From positions 92,009,819 through 92,073,818 of the forward strand of contig CM057471.1 in NCBI GenBank assembly GCA_030035585.1: DNA of 64,000 nucleotides, in the 5' to 3' direction. The notes under the pieces are model-generated. The model saw only the letters and a program-made list of their open reading frames with translations. It searched no databases and was not told where the DNA came from. This DNA comes from Dugong dugon. Its lineage: Eukaryota > Chordata > Mammalia > Sirenia > Dugongidae. A program made the position numbers and the translations under genes. Below are positions 47,901-58,614 of this stretch, piece by piece; position 1 is the stretch's first letter; each line of letters opens with the position of its first letter.

Positions 47901-48765
47901 CCTAATACATGGCATAAACACAATATGAACTATAATTAATAATGTACAAACACCAGAAGAGAGACTAGATAAATGGGAGCTCCTAAAAATGAAACACTTA
48001 TGCTCATCAAAAGACTTCACCAAAAGAGTAAAAAGACAACCTACAGACTGGGAAAAAAATTTTGGCTACAACAAATCCAATCAGCGTTTAATCTTTAAAA
48101 TCTACAAGATGCTGCAAAGCCTCAACAACAAAAAAACAAATAACCAATTAAAAAATGGGCAAAGGATATGAACAGGCACTTCACCAAAGAAGATATTCAG
48201 GTGGCTAACAGATACATGAAGAAATGCTCATGATCATTAGCTATTAGAGAAATGCAGATCAAAACTACAATGAGATATCATCTCACCCCAACAAGGCTAG
48301 CCTTAATCCAAAAAACACAAAGTAATAAATGCTGGAGAGGCTGTGGAGAGACTGGAACACTTATACACTGTTGGTGGGAATGTAAAATGGTACAACCACT
48401 TTGGAAATCGATTTGGCGCTTCACTAAAAAGCTAGAAATAGAAATACCATATGATCCAGCTATCCCGCTCCTTGGAATATATCCTAGAGAAATAAGAGCC
48501 TTCACACGAATAGATATATGCACACCCATGTTCACCGGAGCACTGTTCACAATAGCAAAAGTATAGAAGCAACCTAGGTGCCCATCAGCGGATGAATGGA
48601 TAAACAAATTATGCTAAAATCCACACAATGTAATATTATGCAATGGTAAATAACAATGTTGAAGCTGTGAAACATCATATCACATGGTGGAAGCTGGAAC
48701 TTATTATGCTGAGTGAATTTAGTCAGTTGCAGAAGGACAAATACTGTATAAGACCTCTATTATAA
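44953..48765 (+). pseudogene. L1 'B' ORF2p (EN-RT), broken
   Basis: The first frame of 220 codons covers most of the endonuclease: LNVNGLN, LQEMH (QETH in copy A), ISIYAPN, and SRIDHILGHK. The metal-binding GDFN is GGFN here, losing a catalytic aspartate. A stop follows at 45613. Later pieces give the RT fingers (46137-46694: [11 protein letters not shown]), the palm (46730-47215: [18 protein letters not shown]), the thumb/C-terminal part (47458-47928, 47989-48171) and the Cys-rich end [17 protein letters not shown] (48252-48566). The stop at 48763-48765 aligns with that of copy A. The span is exactly 1,271 codons, yet internal frameshifts (for example between 45616 and 46137) inactivate it. 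Confidence 0.93.
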
Positions 48766-49766
48766 GAACTCAAGAAAAAGTTTAAACACAGAATAAAACA
48801 TTCTTTGATGGTTACAGGGGTGGGGAGGGAGGGTGAGGATTACTCACTAACTAGACAGTAGGTAAGAATCATCTTAGGTGAAGGGAAGGACAGCACACAC
48901 TACAGGGAAAGTCAGCACAACTGGACTAAACCAAAGCTAAGAAGTTTCCTGAATACAACCAAACACTTCGAGGGACAGAGTAGCAGGGGCGGGTGTCTAG
49001 GGACCAGGCTGTCAGGGGACATCTAGGTCAACTGACATAAAAAAGCTTATTAAGAAAATGTTCTGCATATTACTTGGGTGAGTGACGTCTGGGGTCTTAA
49101 AGCTTGCAAGCAGCCATCTAAGATGCATCGATTTGTCCCAACCACTTGGAGTAAAGGAAAACAAAGAACACCAAAGACACAATGAAGTATTAGCCCAAGA
49201 GACAGAATGGGCCACATAAACCAGAGACTTCATCAGCCTGAGACCAGAAGAACTAGATGGTGCCCGCTACCACCAATGAACGTCCTGACAGGGAACACAA
49301 CAGAGGGTCCCTGATGGAGCAGGAGAAGGATGGGCTGCAGAACTCAAATTCTAGTAAGAAGACCAGACTTAATGGTCTGACTGAGACTGGAGGCACCCCA
49401 GAAAGCAGGCCCCTGGACTCTATCAGCACAGAACTAAAACAATTTCCAAGGCCAACTCTTCAGACAGGGATTGGACTGGACTGTGGGACACAAAGTGATA
49501 CTCATGAAGAGTGTGCCTCTTAGTCAAGTAGATACAAGAGACCAAAGGGGCAACGTCTGTCCAGAGGTGAAATGGGAAGGCAGAGAGAGTTAGGAGCTGG
49601 TTGAATGGTCATGGGAAATCAGGGCCAGAAAGGAGGAGTGTGCTGTCACAGAATGGGGTGAACAATTAGGGTCTCATAACAATGTATGTAAAAAAAAAAT
49701 TTTTTTATGAGAGACTAACTTGAAGTGTAAACTTCATTTAATTACAACAATTAAAAGAAAAATAAA
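48766..49766 (+). other. L1 'B' 3' UTR and tail
   Basis: 1.0 kb, younger-lineage 3' UTR with cgagggacagagtagcaggg and ggcgggtgtctagggacc. The tail is A-rich rather than pure poly(A). Confidence 0.8.
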
Positions 49767-49780
49767 AAGAAATTTTCCAG
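49767..49780. repeat. TSD of L1 'B' (right copy)
   Basis: Second copy of aagaaattttccag, after the A-rich tail of L1 B. The host ORF1 resumes immediately after it. Confidence 0.95.
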
Positions 49781-50689
49781 AGGAAGGGAATTTCTTGGAA
49801 TTATCGGAGGTTGAATACAAAAGATTAATATACAGAACTCTTCAAGAAATCAGGAAGGAGATCAATCAAAACTCAGACTAAGCCAAGGAACACACAGACG
49901 ATGCAATAGAGAAACTTAGGAAGATTAGAGAAGAGCATAATGACAAATTTAACAAGTTGCAAGAATCCATAGAGAGGCAGCAATCAGAAATCCAGAAGAT
50001 TAACAATAAAATTTCAGGATTAGACAACTCAATAGAAAGTCATAGGAGCAGAATTGAGGCAATGAAAGTCAGAATTAGTGACATTGAAGATAAAGCACTT
50101 GACACCAAATTATTTGAGGAAAAACCAGATACAAGAATTTTTTAAAATGAAGAAACTCTAAGAATTATGTGGGACTCTATCAAGAGTGATTGGAGTACCA
50201 GAACCGGAGGAGGGGAGATAACAAAAAATACAGAGAAAATTATTGAATATTTGTTGGCAGAAAACTTCCCTGATATCATGAAAGATGAGAAGATATCTCT
50301 CCAAGATGCTTATCGAACCCCACATAAGGTAGATCCCAAAAGAAAGTCACCAAGACATATATAATCAAACTTGCCAAAGCCAAAGATAAAGAGAGAATTT
50401 TAAGAGCAGGTAGGGATAAACAAAAAGTCATCTATTAAGGAGAGTCAATAAGACTAAGCTCGGACTACTCAGCAGAAACCATGCAGGCAAGAAGGCAATG
50501 GGATGACATATATAAAGCCTGGTAGGAAAAAAATTGCCAGCCAAAAATTATATATCCAGCAAAACCATCTCTCAAACATGATGGTGAAATTAGGACACTT
50601 CCAGATAAACAGAAGTTCAGGGAATTTGCAAAAATGAAACCAAATTACAAGAAATACTAAAAGGAGTCCTCCAGTTAGAAAATCAATAG
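49781..50689 (+). pseudogene. L1 'A' ORF1p, remainder after the insertion
   Basis: Continues the frame left at 42158. Contains the coiled-coil region (QRQQSEIQKINNKISGLDNS, around 49970-50035), then RRM and C-terminal regions (NFPDIMKDEKIS, HRTPHKVDP-like). Lesions are visible: TAA at 49879-49881, TAA at 50143-50145, and a 14-nt deletion at about 50184 relative to copy B, between gag repeats, which removes the conserved NNLRV of the RRM core. The natural stop is TAG at 50687-50689 after LENQ. ORF1p would bind L1 RNA; this one is inactive even without the insertion. Confidence 0.9.
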
Positions 50690-51127
50690 CATCAGCTAAC
50701 AACCCAAGACTAGAACACAGGACAGAGCAACCAGATATCAATCCAGATAGGGAAGCCACATAAATAAATCAAAGGTAAAACACCGAAAATAGGGAAATAG
50801 AGGTGTCAATATGTAAAAGATGACAACATTAAAACAAAAAAAGTGGGACTAAAAAATCTAGACATAGATTTTGCATCTGAAGAGGAAGTCAAGGCAATGT
50901 AAAGAAATAAAAGACTGGTTTAAACTTAGAAAAACGGGTAAATATTAAGGTAACTACAAAGGAAACTAACAATTCTACACATCAAAATAAAAAACAAGGA
51001 AAATATGAACACTCAGCAAATACAAAATCAACAACAATGAAAAAAATACATAAAGAAAAACAGCTCAGCACAGAAAATCAAGTGGAATGAAGAAACTGTC
51101 AACAACACACAAAAAAAAGACATCAAA
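50690..51127 (+). other. L1 'A' inter-ORF spacer
   Basis: Colinear with 44509-44952: it holds aagactagaacacaggac, aaaagactggtttaaactta, and cagcacagaaaatcaagtgg. No open frame is shared among copies. Confidence 0.8.
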
Positions 51128-54100
51128 ATGACAGCACTAAACTCATACATGTCAATAATTACACTGAATGTAAACGGACTAAATGCACCAATAAAGAGAC
51201 AGAGAGTGGCAGAATGGATAAAAATACACAATCCATCTATATGCAGCCTACAAGAGACACACCTTAGACTCAAAGACACAAACTAAAACTCAAAGGATGA
51301 AAAGAAATATATCAAGCAAACAACACTCAAAAAAGAGCAGGAGTGGCAACATTAATCTCTGACAAAAAAGACTTTAAAGTAAAATCCACCACAAAGCATA
51401 AGGAAGGACACTATATAATAATTAAAGGATCAATACACCAGGAGGACATAACTATAATAAATATTTATGCACCCAATGACAGGGCTCCAAAATACATAAA
51501 ACAAACTCCAACAGCATTGAAAAGAGAGATAGACACCTCCACAATAACAGTAGGAGACTTCAACACACCACTGTCAGTGAAGGACAGAACATCCAGAAAG
51601 AAGCTCAATAAAGACATGGAAGATCTAAATGTTATAATCGACCAATTTGATCTCATGGATGTATACTGAACTCTCCACCCAACAGCAGGAAGTATACTTT
51701 CATTTCCAAAACACATGGAACATTGTCCAGAATAGACCACATATTAGGCCATAAAGCAAGCCTTAACAGAATCCAAAGCATTGAAATATTACAAAGCATT
51801 TTTTCTGACCATAAAGCCATAAAAGTAGAAATCAATAACAGAAAAAGCAAAGAAAAAAAATCAAACACATGGAAACTGAACAACACCTTGGTCAAAAACT
51901 ACTGGGTTGTAGAAGAAATTACAGACGGAATAAAGAAATTCCCAGAATCAAATGAGAATGAAAACACATCCTACCAGAGTCTTTGGGAGACAGCAAAAGC
52001 AGTGCTCAGAGATCAGTTTATAGCAATAAATGCACACATCCAAAAAGAAGAAAGGGCCATAATCAAAACATTAACCATACAACTGGAACAAGTAGAAAGA
52101 GAGGAGCAAAAGAAGCCCTTGGGCATCAGGAGAAAGGAAATAATAAGAATTAGAGCAGAATTAAATGAAATAGAGAATAGAAAAACAGCTGAAAGAGTTA
52201 ACAAGACCAAAAGCTGGTTCTTTGAAAAGATCAACAAAATTCATAAACGATTGGCCAAACTGACAAAAGAAAAACAGGAGAGGAAGCAAATAACCTGTAT
52301 AATAAATGAGATGGGTGATATCACAACAGACCCAACTGAAATTAAAAGAATCATAACAGAATACTATGAAAAAATGTACTCTAACAAATTTGAAAACCTA
52401 GAGGAAATGGACAAATTTCTAGAAACTCACTACCTACCTAAACTAACACAAACAGAGGTAGAACAACTAAATAAACTTATAACAAAAGAATAGATTGAAA
52501 AGGTAATTTAAAAACTCCCAACAAAAAAAAGGCCTGGTCCAGACTGTTTTGCTGGAGAATGGTACCAAACTTTCAGAGAAGAGTTAACACCACTACTACT
52601 AAAGGTATTTCAGAGCATAGAAAAGGATGGAATACTCCCAACTCATTCTATGAAGCCAGAATAACCCTGTTACAAAAATCAGGTAAAGACACCACACACA
52701 AAAAAATTACAGAACAATATCCCTCAAGAACATTGACACAAAAATCCTCAATAAAATTATAACCTAAAGAATTCAACAACATATCAAAAAAAATCACCAT
52801 GATCAAGTGGGATTTATATCAGGTATGCAGGGATGGTTCAACATTAGGAAAACCATCAGTGTAATCCATCACATAAATAAAACAAAATATAAGAACCACA
52901 TGATCTTATTAATTGATCTAGAAAAGGCATTTGACAAAGTCCAACACCATTCCTGATAAAAACTCTCAGAAAAATAGGAATAGAAGGGAAATTCCTCAAC
53001 ATAATTAAAGGCATTTATACAAAGCCAACAGCCAACATCCTAAATAGGGTCTGAAAGCATTTCGCCTTGAGAATGGGAATGAGACAAGGATGCCCTTTAT
53101 CACCACTCTTATTCAACACTGTGCTAGAGGTTCCAGCCAGAGAATTAAGGCAAGAAAAAAGAAAAAAAGGGCATCCAAACTGGTAAGGAAGAAGTAAAAG
53201 GATCCCTATTTGCAGATGATATGATCTTATACACAGAAAACCCCAAAAGAATGCACAAGAAAACTACTGGAACTAATAGAAGATTTCAGCAAAGTATCAG
53301 GATACAAGATAAACATACAAAAATCAGTTGGATTCCTCTACACCAACAAAGAGAACTTCAAAGAGTAAATCACCAAATCAATACCATTTACAGTAGTCCC
53401 CAAGAAGATAAAATACTTAGGAATAAATCTAACCAGACATAAAAGACGTATACAATGAAAACTACAAGGCACTACTGCAAGAAACCAAAAGAAACCTGCG
53501 TAAGTGGAAAAGCATACCTTGCTCATGGATAGGAAGATTCAACATTGTGAAAATGTCAATTCCACCCAAAGTGATCTACAGATAAAATGTAATCCCCATC
53601 CAAATTCCAAAGGCATTTTTTCATGACATGGAGAAACAAATCACCAACTTCATATGGAAAGAGAAGAGGCCTCAGATAAGTAAAGCATTACTCAAGAAGA
53701 AGAACAAAGTGGGAGGCTTCATGCTACCTGATTTTAGAACCTATTATATCATCATTGTAGTCAAAACAGCCTGGTACTGGTACAACAACAGATACATAGA
53801 CCAGTGGAACAGAACTGACAATCCAGACGTAAATTCATCCACCTATTAGCTGCTGATATTTGACAAAGGCCCAAAGTCCGTTAGACAGTCTCTTCAACAA
53901 ATGGAGCTGGCATAACTGGATATCCATCTGCAAAAAACTGAAACAAGACTGATATCTCACACCATGCACAGAAACTAACTCAAAATGGATAAAAAACTTA
54001 AATATAAAATCAAAAATGATAAAGATCATGGAGGAAAAAATAGGGACAGCACTAGGAGCCCTAATACATGGCATAAACAGAACACAAAGCATAGCTAACA

Positions 54101-54905
54101 ATGCACAAACACCAGAAGAGAAACTAGATAACTGAGAGCTCCTAAAAATCAAACATTTATGCTCATCAAAAGACTTCACCAAAAGAGTAAAAAGACAACC
54201 TACAGACTGGGAAAAAATTTTTGGTTACAACAAATCTGATCAATGTCTAGTCTCCAAAACCTCAACAACAAAAAGATAAATAACACAATTAGATAATAGA
54301 CAAAGGGTATGAACAGGCACTTCACCAAAGAAGACATTCTGGAGGCTAACAGACACATGAGAAACTGCTCACAATCATTAGCCATTAGAGAAATGCAGAT
54401 CAAAACTACAATGAGATACCATCTCACCCCAACAAGGCTAGCATTAATCCAAAAAACACAAAATAATAAATGCTGGAGAGGTTGTGGAGAGACTGGAACA
54501 CTTACACACTGTTGGTGGGAATGTAAAACAGTACAATCACTTTGGAAATCAATCTGGCGCTTCCTTAAAAAGCAAGAAATAGAAGTACCATATGATCCAG
54601 CAATCCCAGTCCTTGGAATATATCCTAGAGAAATAAGAGCCGTCACATGAATAGATATGTGCACACCCATGTCCATTGCAGCACTGTTCACAATAGCAAA
54701 AAGAAGGAAACAACCTAGGTGCCCATCAATGGATGAATGGATAAACAAATTATGGTATATCCACACAATGGAATACTACACAACAATAAAGAACAACAAT
54801 GAAGCCATGAAACATCTTATAACATGGAGGAATCTGGAAGGCATTATGCTGAGTGAATTTAGTCAGTCACAAAAGGACAAATATTGCATAAGACCACTAT
54901 TATAA
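51128..54905 (+). pseudogene. L1 'A' ORF2p (EN-RT), broken
   Basis: Start MTALNSYMSIITLNVNGLN at 51128. LQETH (catalytic Glu context) is intact. A 4-nt deletion then creates a stop at 51284-51286. The next pieces carry GDFNTPLS (51343-51669) and SRIDHILGHK and FSDHKAI (51723-52493), so the EN catalytic motifs survive across frames. The RT palm box FADDM is at about 53210-53225. The Cys-rich C-terminal [17 protein letters not shown] (54309-54650) and the terminal piece (54657-54905) are well preserved. Indels are scattered (for example in 52494-53220). The span of 3,778 nt is close to the family length; dead. Confidence 0.92.
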
Positions 54906-55900
54906 GAACTCAAGAAAAGGTTTAAACACAGATGAAAACATTCTTTGATGGTTACGAGGGCAGGTAGGGAGGGAAAGGGTTATTCACTAACTAGATAGTA
55001 GACAAGAATTATCTTAGGTGAAGGGAAGGACAGCACACGCTACAGGGGAAGTCAGCACAACTGGACTAAACCAAAGCTAAGAAGTCTCCTGAATACAACC
55101 AAACACTTCGAGGGACAGAGTAGCAGGGGCGGGTGTCTAGGGACCATGCTTTCAGGGGACATCTAGGTCAATTGGCGTAACAAAGATTATTAAGAAAATG
55201 TTCTGCATCCTAGTTTGGTGAGAGGTGTCTGGGGTCTTAAAAGCTAGCGAGTGGCCATCTAAGATGCATCAATTGGTTCCAACCCACCTGGAGTAAAGGA
55301 GAATGAAGAACACCAAAGACACAAGGAAAGTATTACCCCAAGAGACAGAAAGGGCCACGTAAACCAGAGATTTCATCAGCCTGAGACAGAAGAACTAGAT
55401 GGTGCCCAGCTACCACCAATGACCACCCTGACAGGGAACACAACAGACAGTCACTGATGTAGCAGGAGAAAAGTGGGGTACAGAACTCAAATTCCAGTGG
55501 AAAAAAAAACAGACTTAATGGTCTGACTGAGACTGAAGGAGCCCCAGAAAGCATGGCCCCCAGATTCTCTGTCAACCCAGAACTAAAACCATTTCTGAGG
55601 TCAACTCTTCAGACAAAGATTAGACTGGACTATGGGACATAAAATACTCAAGAAGAGTGTTCTTCTTAGTGTAAGTAGTTACATGAGACTAAATGGACAG
55701 CTCCTGTCCGGAGGTGAGATGAGAAGGCAGAGAGGGTTAGGAGCTGGTTGAGTAGACATGGGGGATCAGGGGTGGAAAGGAGAAGTGTGTTGTCACAGTA
55801 TAGGGAGAGCAATTAGGGTCACATAACAATGTATGTATAAATTTTCATATGAGATACTAACTTGAATTGTAAACTTTCACTTAAAGTATAGCAATAAAAT
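54906..55900 (+). other. L1 'A' 3' UTR and tail
   Basis: 0.995 kb, same lineage as L1 B (shared cgagggacagagtagcaggg). It ends tatagcaataaaat, including an AATAAA signal at 55893-55898. Confidence 0.85.
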
Positions 55901-55913
55901 AAAAAAAGACCAG

Positions 55914-56269
55914 ACTTTACTAGCCTGACAGAGACTGGAGAAACCCTGAGAGTATAGCCCCTGGAAGCCCTTTTAGCTCAGGAATGAAGTCACTCCAGAG
56001 ATTCAACTTTTAGCCAAAGGTTAGACAGACCCATAGGACTAAATAAGACTAAAGGGGCGCACCAGCCCAGGGGCAAGGACTAGAAGGCAGGAGGGGACAG
56101 GAAAGCTGGTAATAGGGAACCCAAGGTCGAGAAGGGAGAGTACTGACGTGTCGTAGAGTTGTTAACCAATGTCATAAAACAATATATGCACTGTTAAATG
56201 AGAAGCTAGTTTGTTCTGTAAACATTCATGTAAAGTACAATGAAAAAATATATATATATATATATATAA
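55914..56269 (+). mobile_element. L1 'O', 3' UTR second part and tail
   Basis: Resumes with actttactagcctgacagag, then agactggagaaaccctgaga, agtttgttctgtaaacattc, and the polyadenylation-type acaatgaaaaaata followed by TA repeats (56249-56268). Compared with the uninterrupted copy at 26845-27432, the junction falls exactly inside aaaaaaagaccag. Confidence 0.92.
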
Positions 56270-56279
56270 ATTTCTTACG

Positions 56280-56293
56280 TTTTAGAGATACAT
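56280..56293. repeat. TSD of composite AfroSINE unit (left)
   Basis: ttttagagatacat, repeated exactly at 56863-56876. It partly overlaps the right TSD copy of L1 O (56270-56284). Confidence 0.93.
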
Positions 56294-56862
56294 GGAGCCC
56301 TGGTGATGCAGTGGTTAAGAGATACAGCTGCTAACCAAAAGGTTGGCAGTTCAAATCCACCAGCCACTCCTTGGAAATCCGATCATGTAACCTAACCCTA
56401 CTAATACCAGTAAATTTCCATTAGTCTTTAAACTAGCCCAAATCAGATTTGGCCCACCCCACATGTGCAGAAGGGCCAGCTGTGACCACTAATTGACCTG
56501 AACAGAGGACACAGCAACAGGAGGAATGAATCAGAAGGAAAATCATCATCCGGACCCTATTATGAAGGAAGAAGTCTGACAAGAACCACGTCACCTCCTG
56601 TTTCCTGGCCACCTTCTAGAGTTTTCTGTCCCCAGAACACTTGTGTGTCTGCCATCTTGCTCCCCAAATCACATATACACCCTGTTTACCCATAGCTGGA
56701 AACAGTGGTGGCGTAGTGGTTAAGTCTTCCAGCTGCTAACTAAAGGGTCAGCAGTTTTAATCCACCAGGCACTCCTTGGAAACTCTATGGGGCAGTTCTA
56801 CTCTGCCCTATAGGGTCACTATGAGCTGGAATCAACTCGATGGCAATGGGTTTGGTTTTTGG
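56294..56862 (+). mobile_element. Composite AfroSINE unit: SINE head, 310-bp insert, full SINE
   Basis: Part 1 (56294-56383) is an AfroSINE head to ctccttggaaatccg, lacking the tail. Part 2 (56384-56697) is non-SINE sequence that I do not recognise. Part 3 (about 56698-56862) is a full short-type AfroSINE with tail caatgggtttggtttttgg. A single perfect 14-bp TSD encloses the whole unit. Either the unit retrotransposed as one chimeric transcript, or later events rebuilt a simple insertion. Confidence 0.85.
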
Positions 56863-56876
56863 TTTTAGAGATACAT
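56863..56876. repeat. TSD of composite AfroSINE unit (right)
   Basis: ttttagagatacat, identical to 56280-56293. Confidence 0.93.
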
Positions 56877-58224
56877 ACTGAAATATTATTAATAGAATAA
56901 TTCAAAATGATCTATCTGCAGCTGGTAGCAGGGAATTAGAAGAAAGAGGGTTCATCACGAGTTAAAATGTTTTCAAGACAGGTGATGGGAATATGGATAT
57001 TCATTGTGCTGTTTTGTTTCTCCTTTTGTACAGAGAAAATAAAAAGTTTGAAATTCCAGAACATGTCCAAATACCCCTAAATTTCCCATCTCAGAACTAA
57101 AAGTATCTTCTTTCTCTGGGTAACTGTTAAGGCTTGGAAAAAGCACCTGACTCTTTTACAACTGAATAGCGAAACAGCATGAGATTGGGGGACTAGGCTG
57201 GCCAGGCTAAACTTGGCGATGCCAGGGAGGTCATCAGAACTTAAGTTCCAGTCCAGATCTTTAAAAGATTGGTTTTCAAAGTGAGCTTCAACCTTAATTT
57301 TCTGACCAACCTAGGGCAGTGTTGTAAAGCTTTTGTCTATTTAAGCTTTCTACCTTTTAACACAAATACTTCATAGAATTTCATAACAAGACTTGGAAAG
57401 GGGAAAATGTTATTTTAAAGGCTCTTGGCAGAATTTTTCACTGGAATATAATTGTCTTTTATTAAACAAAATACCTTGATGAACCATTTAGGTAGAATAA
57501 TGGCTGTGGTCTAGAAGAGAGTAGAACAAAGAGAGGAATAAATGCCTTTTTTATATTAAAAAAGAATGGAATTTGGAGTTTGCTTAGGGAGCCACAGAGG
57601 AGGTGAGTGACCTCATAAAATGGAGGAGGGAAGAAATATGTAAGGAAGTAGAGACAGTGAGAGGACACAGCATGCTGAAGGAATAGTCTTTTTAATGGAG
57701 AAAAAACTGCCCATAAAGAAATTCCCAGTGCCTACTATGGTTGTGGGACGCTTCCCAAACAAAAATGTCTAAAATTCTATTTTGAAGTATCTGCTGTGTT
57801 GTGTTGGCAGAGAATATTGAATATACAGTAGACTGCCAAAAGAACAAACAAATCACTCTTAGAAGAACTACAATCGGAATGCTTCTTAATCTGCAGCTAA
57901 TTGCCTCCATGAACAACTGCCTCCTTTGTCATGAGACCAGAACTGAATGGTGGCTGGATACCATCACTGAACATTTTGATCAAAGATTCTATAGAAAAAT
58001 CCTGATCAAAAGGGGGAAAATCTAGAATAGAATTTAAAATTTTTCTGGACTCCAGACTTTCTGGAGCCAAGGGGGCTGTATTAACCCCTGAAACTATTTC
58101 CCTGAGATAATCTTTAAAACTTAAACCAAAAATATTCCCTGAAGTCTTCTTAAAACCACACAATAGCTTAGCTTAACTAGCAAAAAATGTCTGCTTTAAG
58201 CATTATACTCTTTTAAGAACTATC
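56877..58224. other. No recognised feature
   Basis: No supported gene. The 74- and 88-codon frames at 57692-58163 overlap on opposite strands without any domain. Confidence 0.4.
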
Positions 58225-58237
58225 TATATGAGATCAA

Positions 58238-58377
58238 GAAGCCTTGGTGGCACAGTGGTTAAGAGCTATGACTACTAACCAAAAGGTCGGCAGTTCAAAT
58301 CCACCAGCCACTCCTTGTGTCCTACTCTGTCCTATAGGGTCACTATGAGTCAATTCCAACTCAATAGCAGTGAGGAT
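58238..58377 (+). mobile_element. AfroSINE, short type with internal deletion, with TSD
   Basis: Reads gaagccttggtggcacagtg, gtcggcagttcaaatccacc, then ctccttg joined directly to tgtcctactctg, losing about 25 bp of the body. Flanks tatatgagatcaa (58225-58237) and tatatgggatcaa (58378-58390) differ at one base. Confidence 0.94.
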
Positions 58378-58390
58378 TATATGGGATCAA

Positions 58391-58605
58391 AGAGACAGCA
58401 GCAACTTGAAAGATTAGATAGAAACCTTAGGGGGCAGTGAGTTTATGTTAACGGGGAAGGAACAACTCAGAAAAGGACGGTGAGAATTGTTGCACAGCTC
58501 AAAGAATGTAATCAATGTCACTGAATTGTACATGTAGAAACAGTTGAATTGGTGTATGTTTTGCTGTGTATATTCTTAATAACAACAATAAAATAATTTT
58601 TTTTT
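58391..58605 (+). repeat. Possible unclassified repeat 3' end
   Basis: Passage gtcactgaattgtacatgta, ttggtgtatgttttgctgtg, ending aacaacaataaaataa and a T run. It looks like a retroposed 3' end, but I cannot name its source. Confidence 0.4.
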
Positions 58606-58614
58606 TTTTTTAAA

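Larger units (their letters stand above)
42159..49766 (+). mobile_element. L1 'B', full length, inserted in ORF1 of L1 'A'
   Basis: The 5' terminus at 42159 reads ggggggcatggccaacatgg. The A-rich tail ends at 49766 (ttaaaagaaaaataaa). A perfect 14-bp TSD, aagaaattttccag, lies at 42145-42158 and 49767-49780. Length 7,608 bp. Order: 5' UTR, ORF1 (43540-44508), spacer (44509-44952), ORF2 (44953-48765), 3' UTR (48766-49766). It is the innermost and hence youngest element of the stack. Confidence 0.96.
40684..55900 (+). mobile_element. L1 'A', full length, interrupted by L1 'B'
   Basis: Part 1 is 40684-42158 (5' UTR and first 46 nt of ORF1). Part 2 is 49781-55900 (rest of ORF1, spacer, ORF2, 3' UTR, A-rich tail aataaaat). 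The element itself totals about 7.6 kb, the same as the other two full-length copies. Imperfect TSD: aaaaaaaggccag (40671-40683) against aaaaaaagaccag (55901-55913). ORFs carry stops and indels. Confidence 0.95.

Noticed and set aside
51723-52493. The longest open frame of the window (256 codons)
   Set aside because: It is an L1 ORF2p segment (end of endonuclease, linker, start of RT) of L1 A, with the normal start and end of ORF2 lying elsewhere and in other frames.
54200-54766. A 188-codon minus-strand open frame
   Set aside because: It is the antisense shadow of L1 A ORF2. The sense strand encodes the Cys-rich C-terminus with recognised motifs.
40684-55900. A large tandem segmental duplication (the two similar 6-7 kb halves)
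   Set aside because: The TSDs, A-tails and 5' termini show two independent L1 insertions, one inside the other, not a duplication of a genomic segment.
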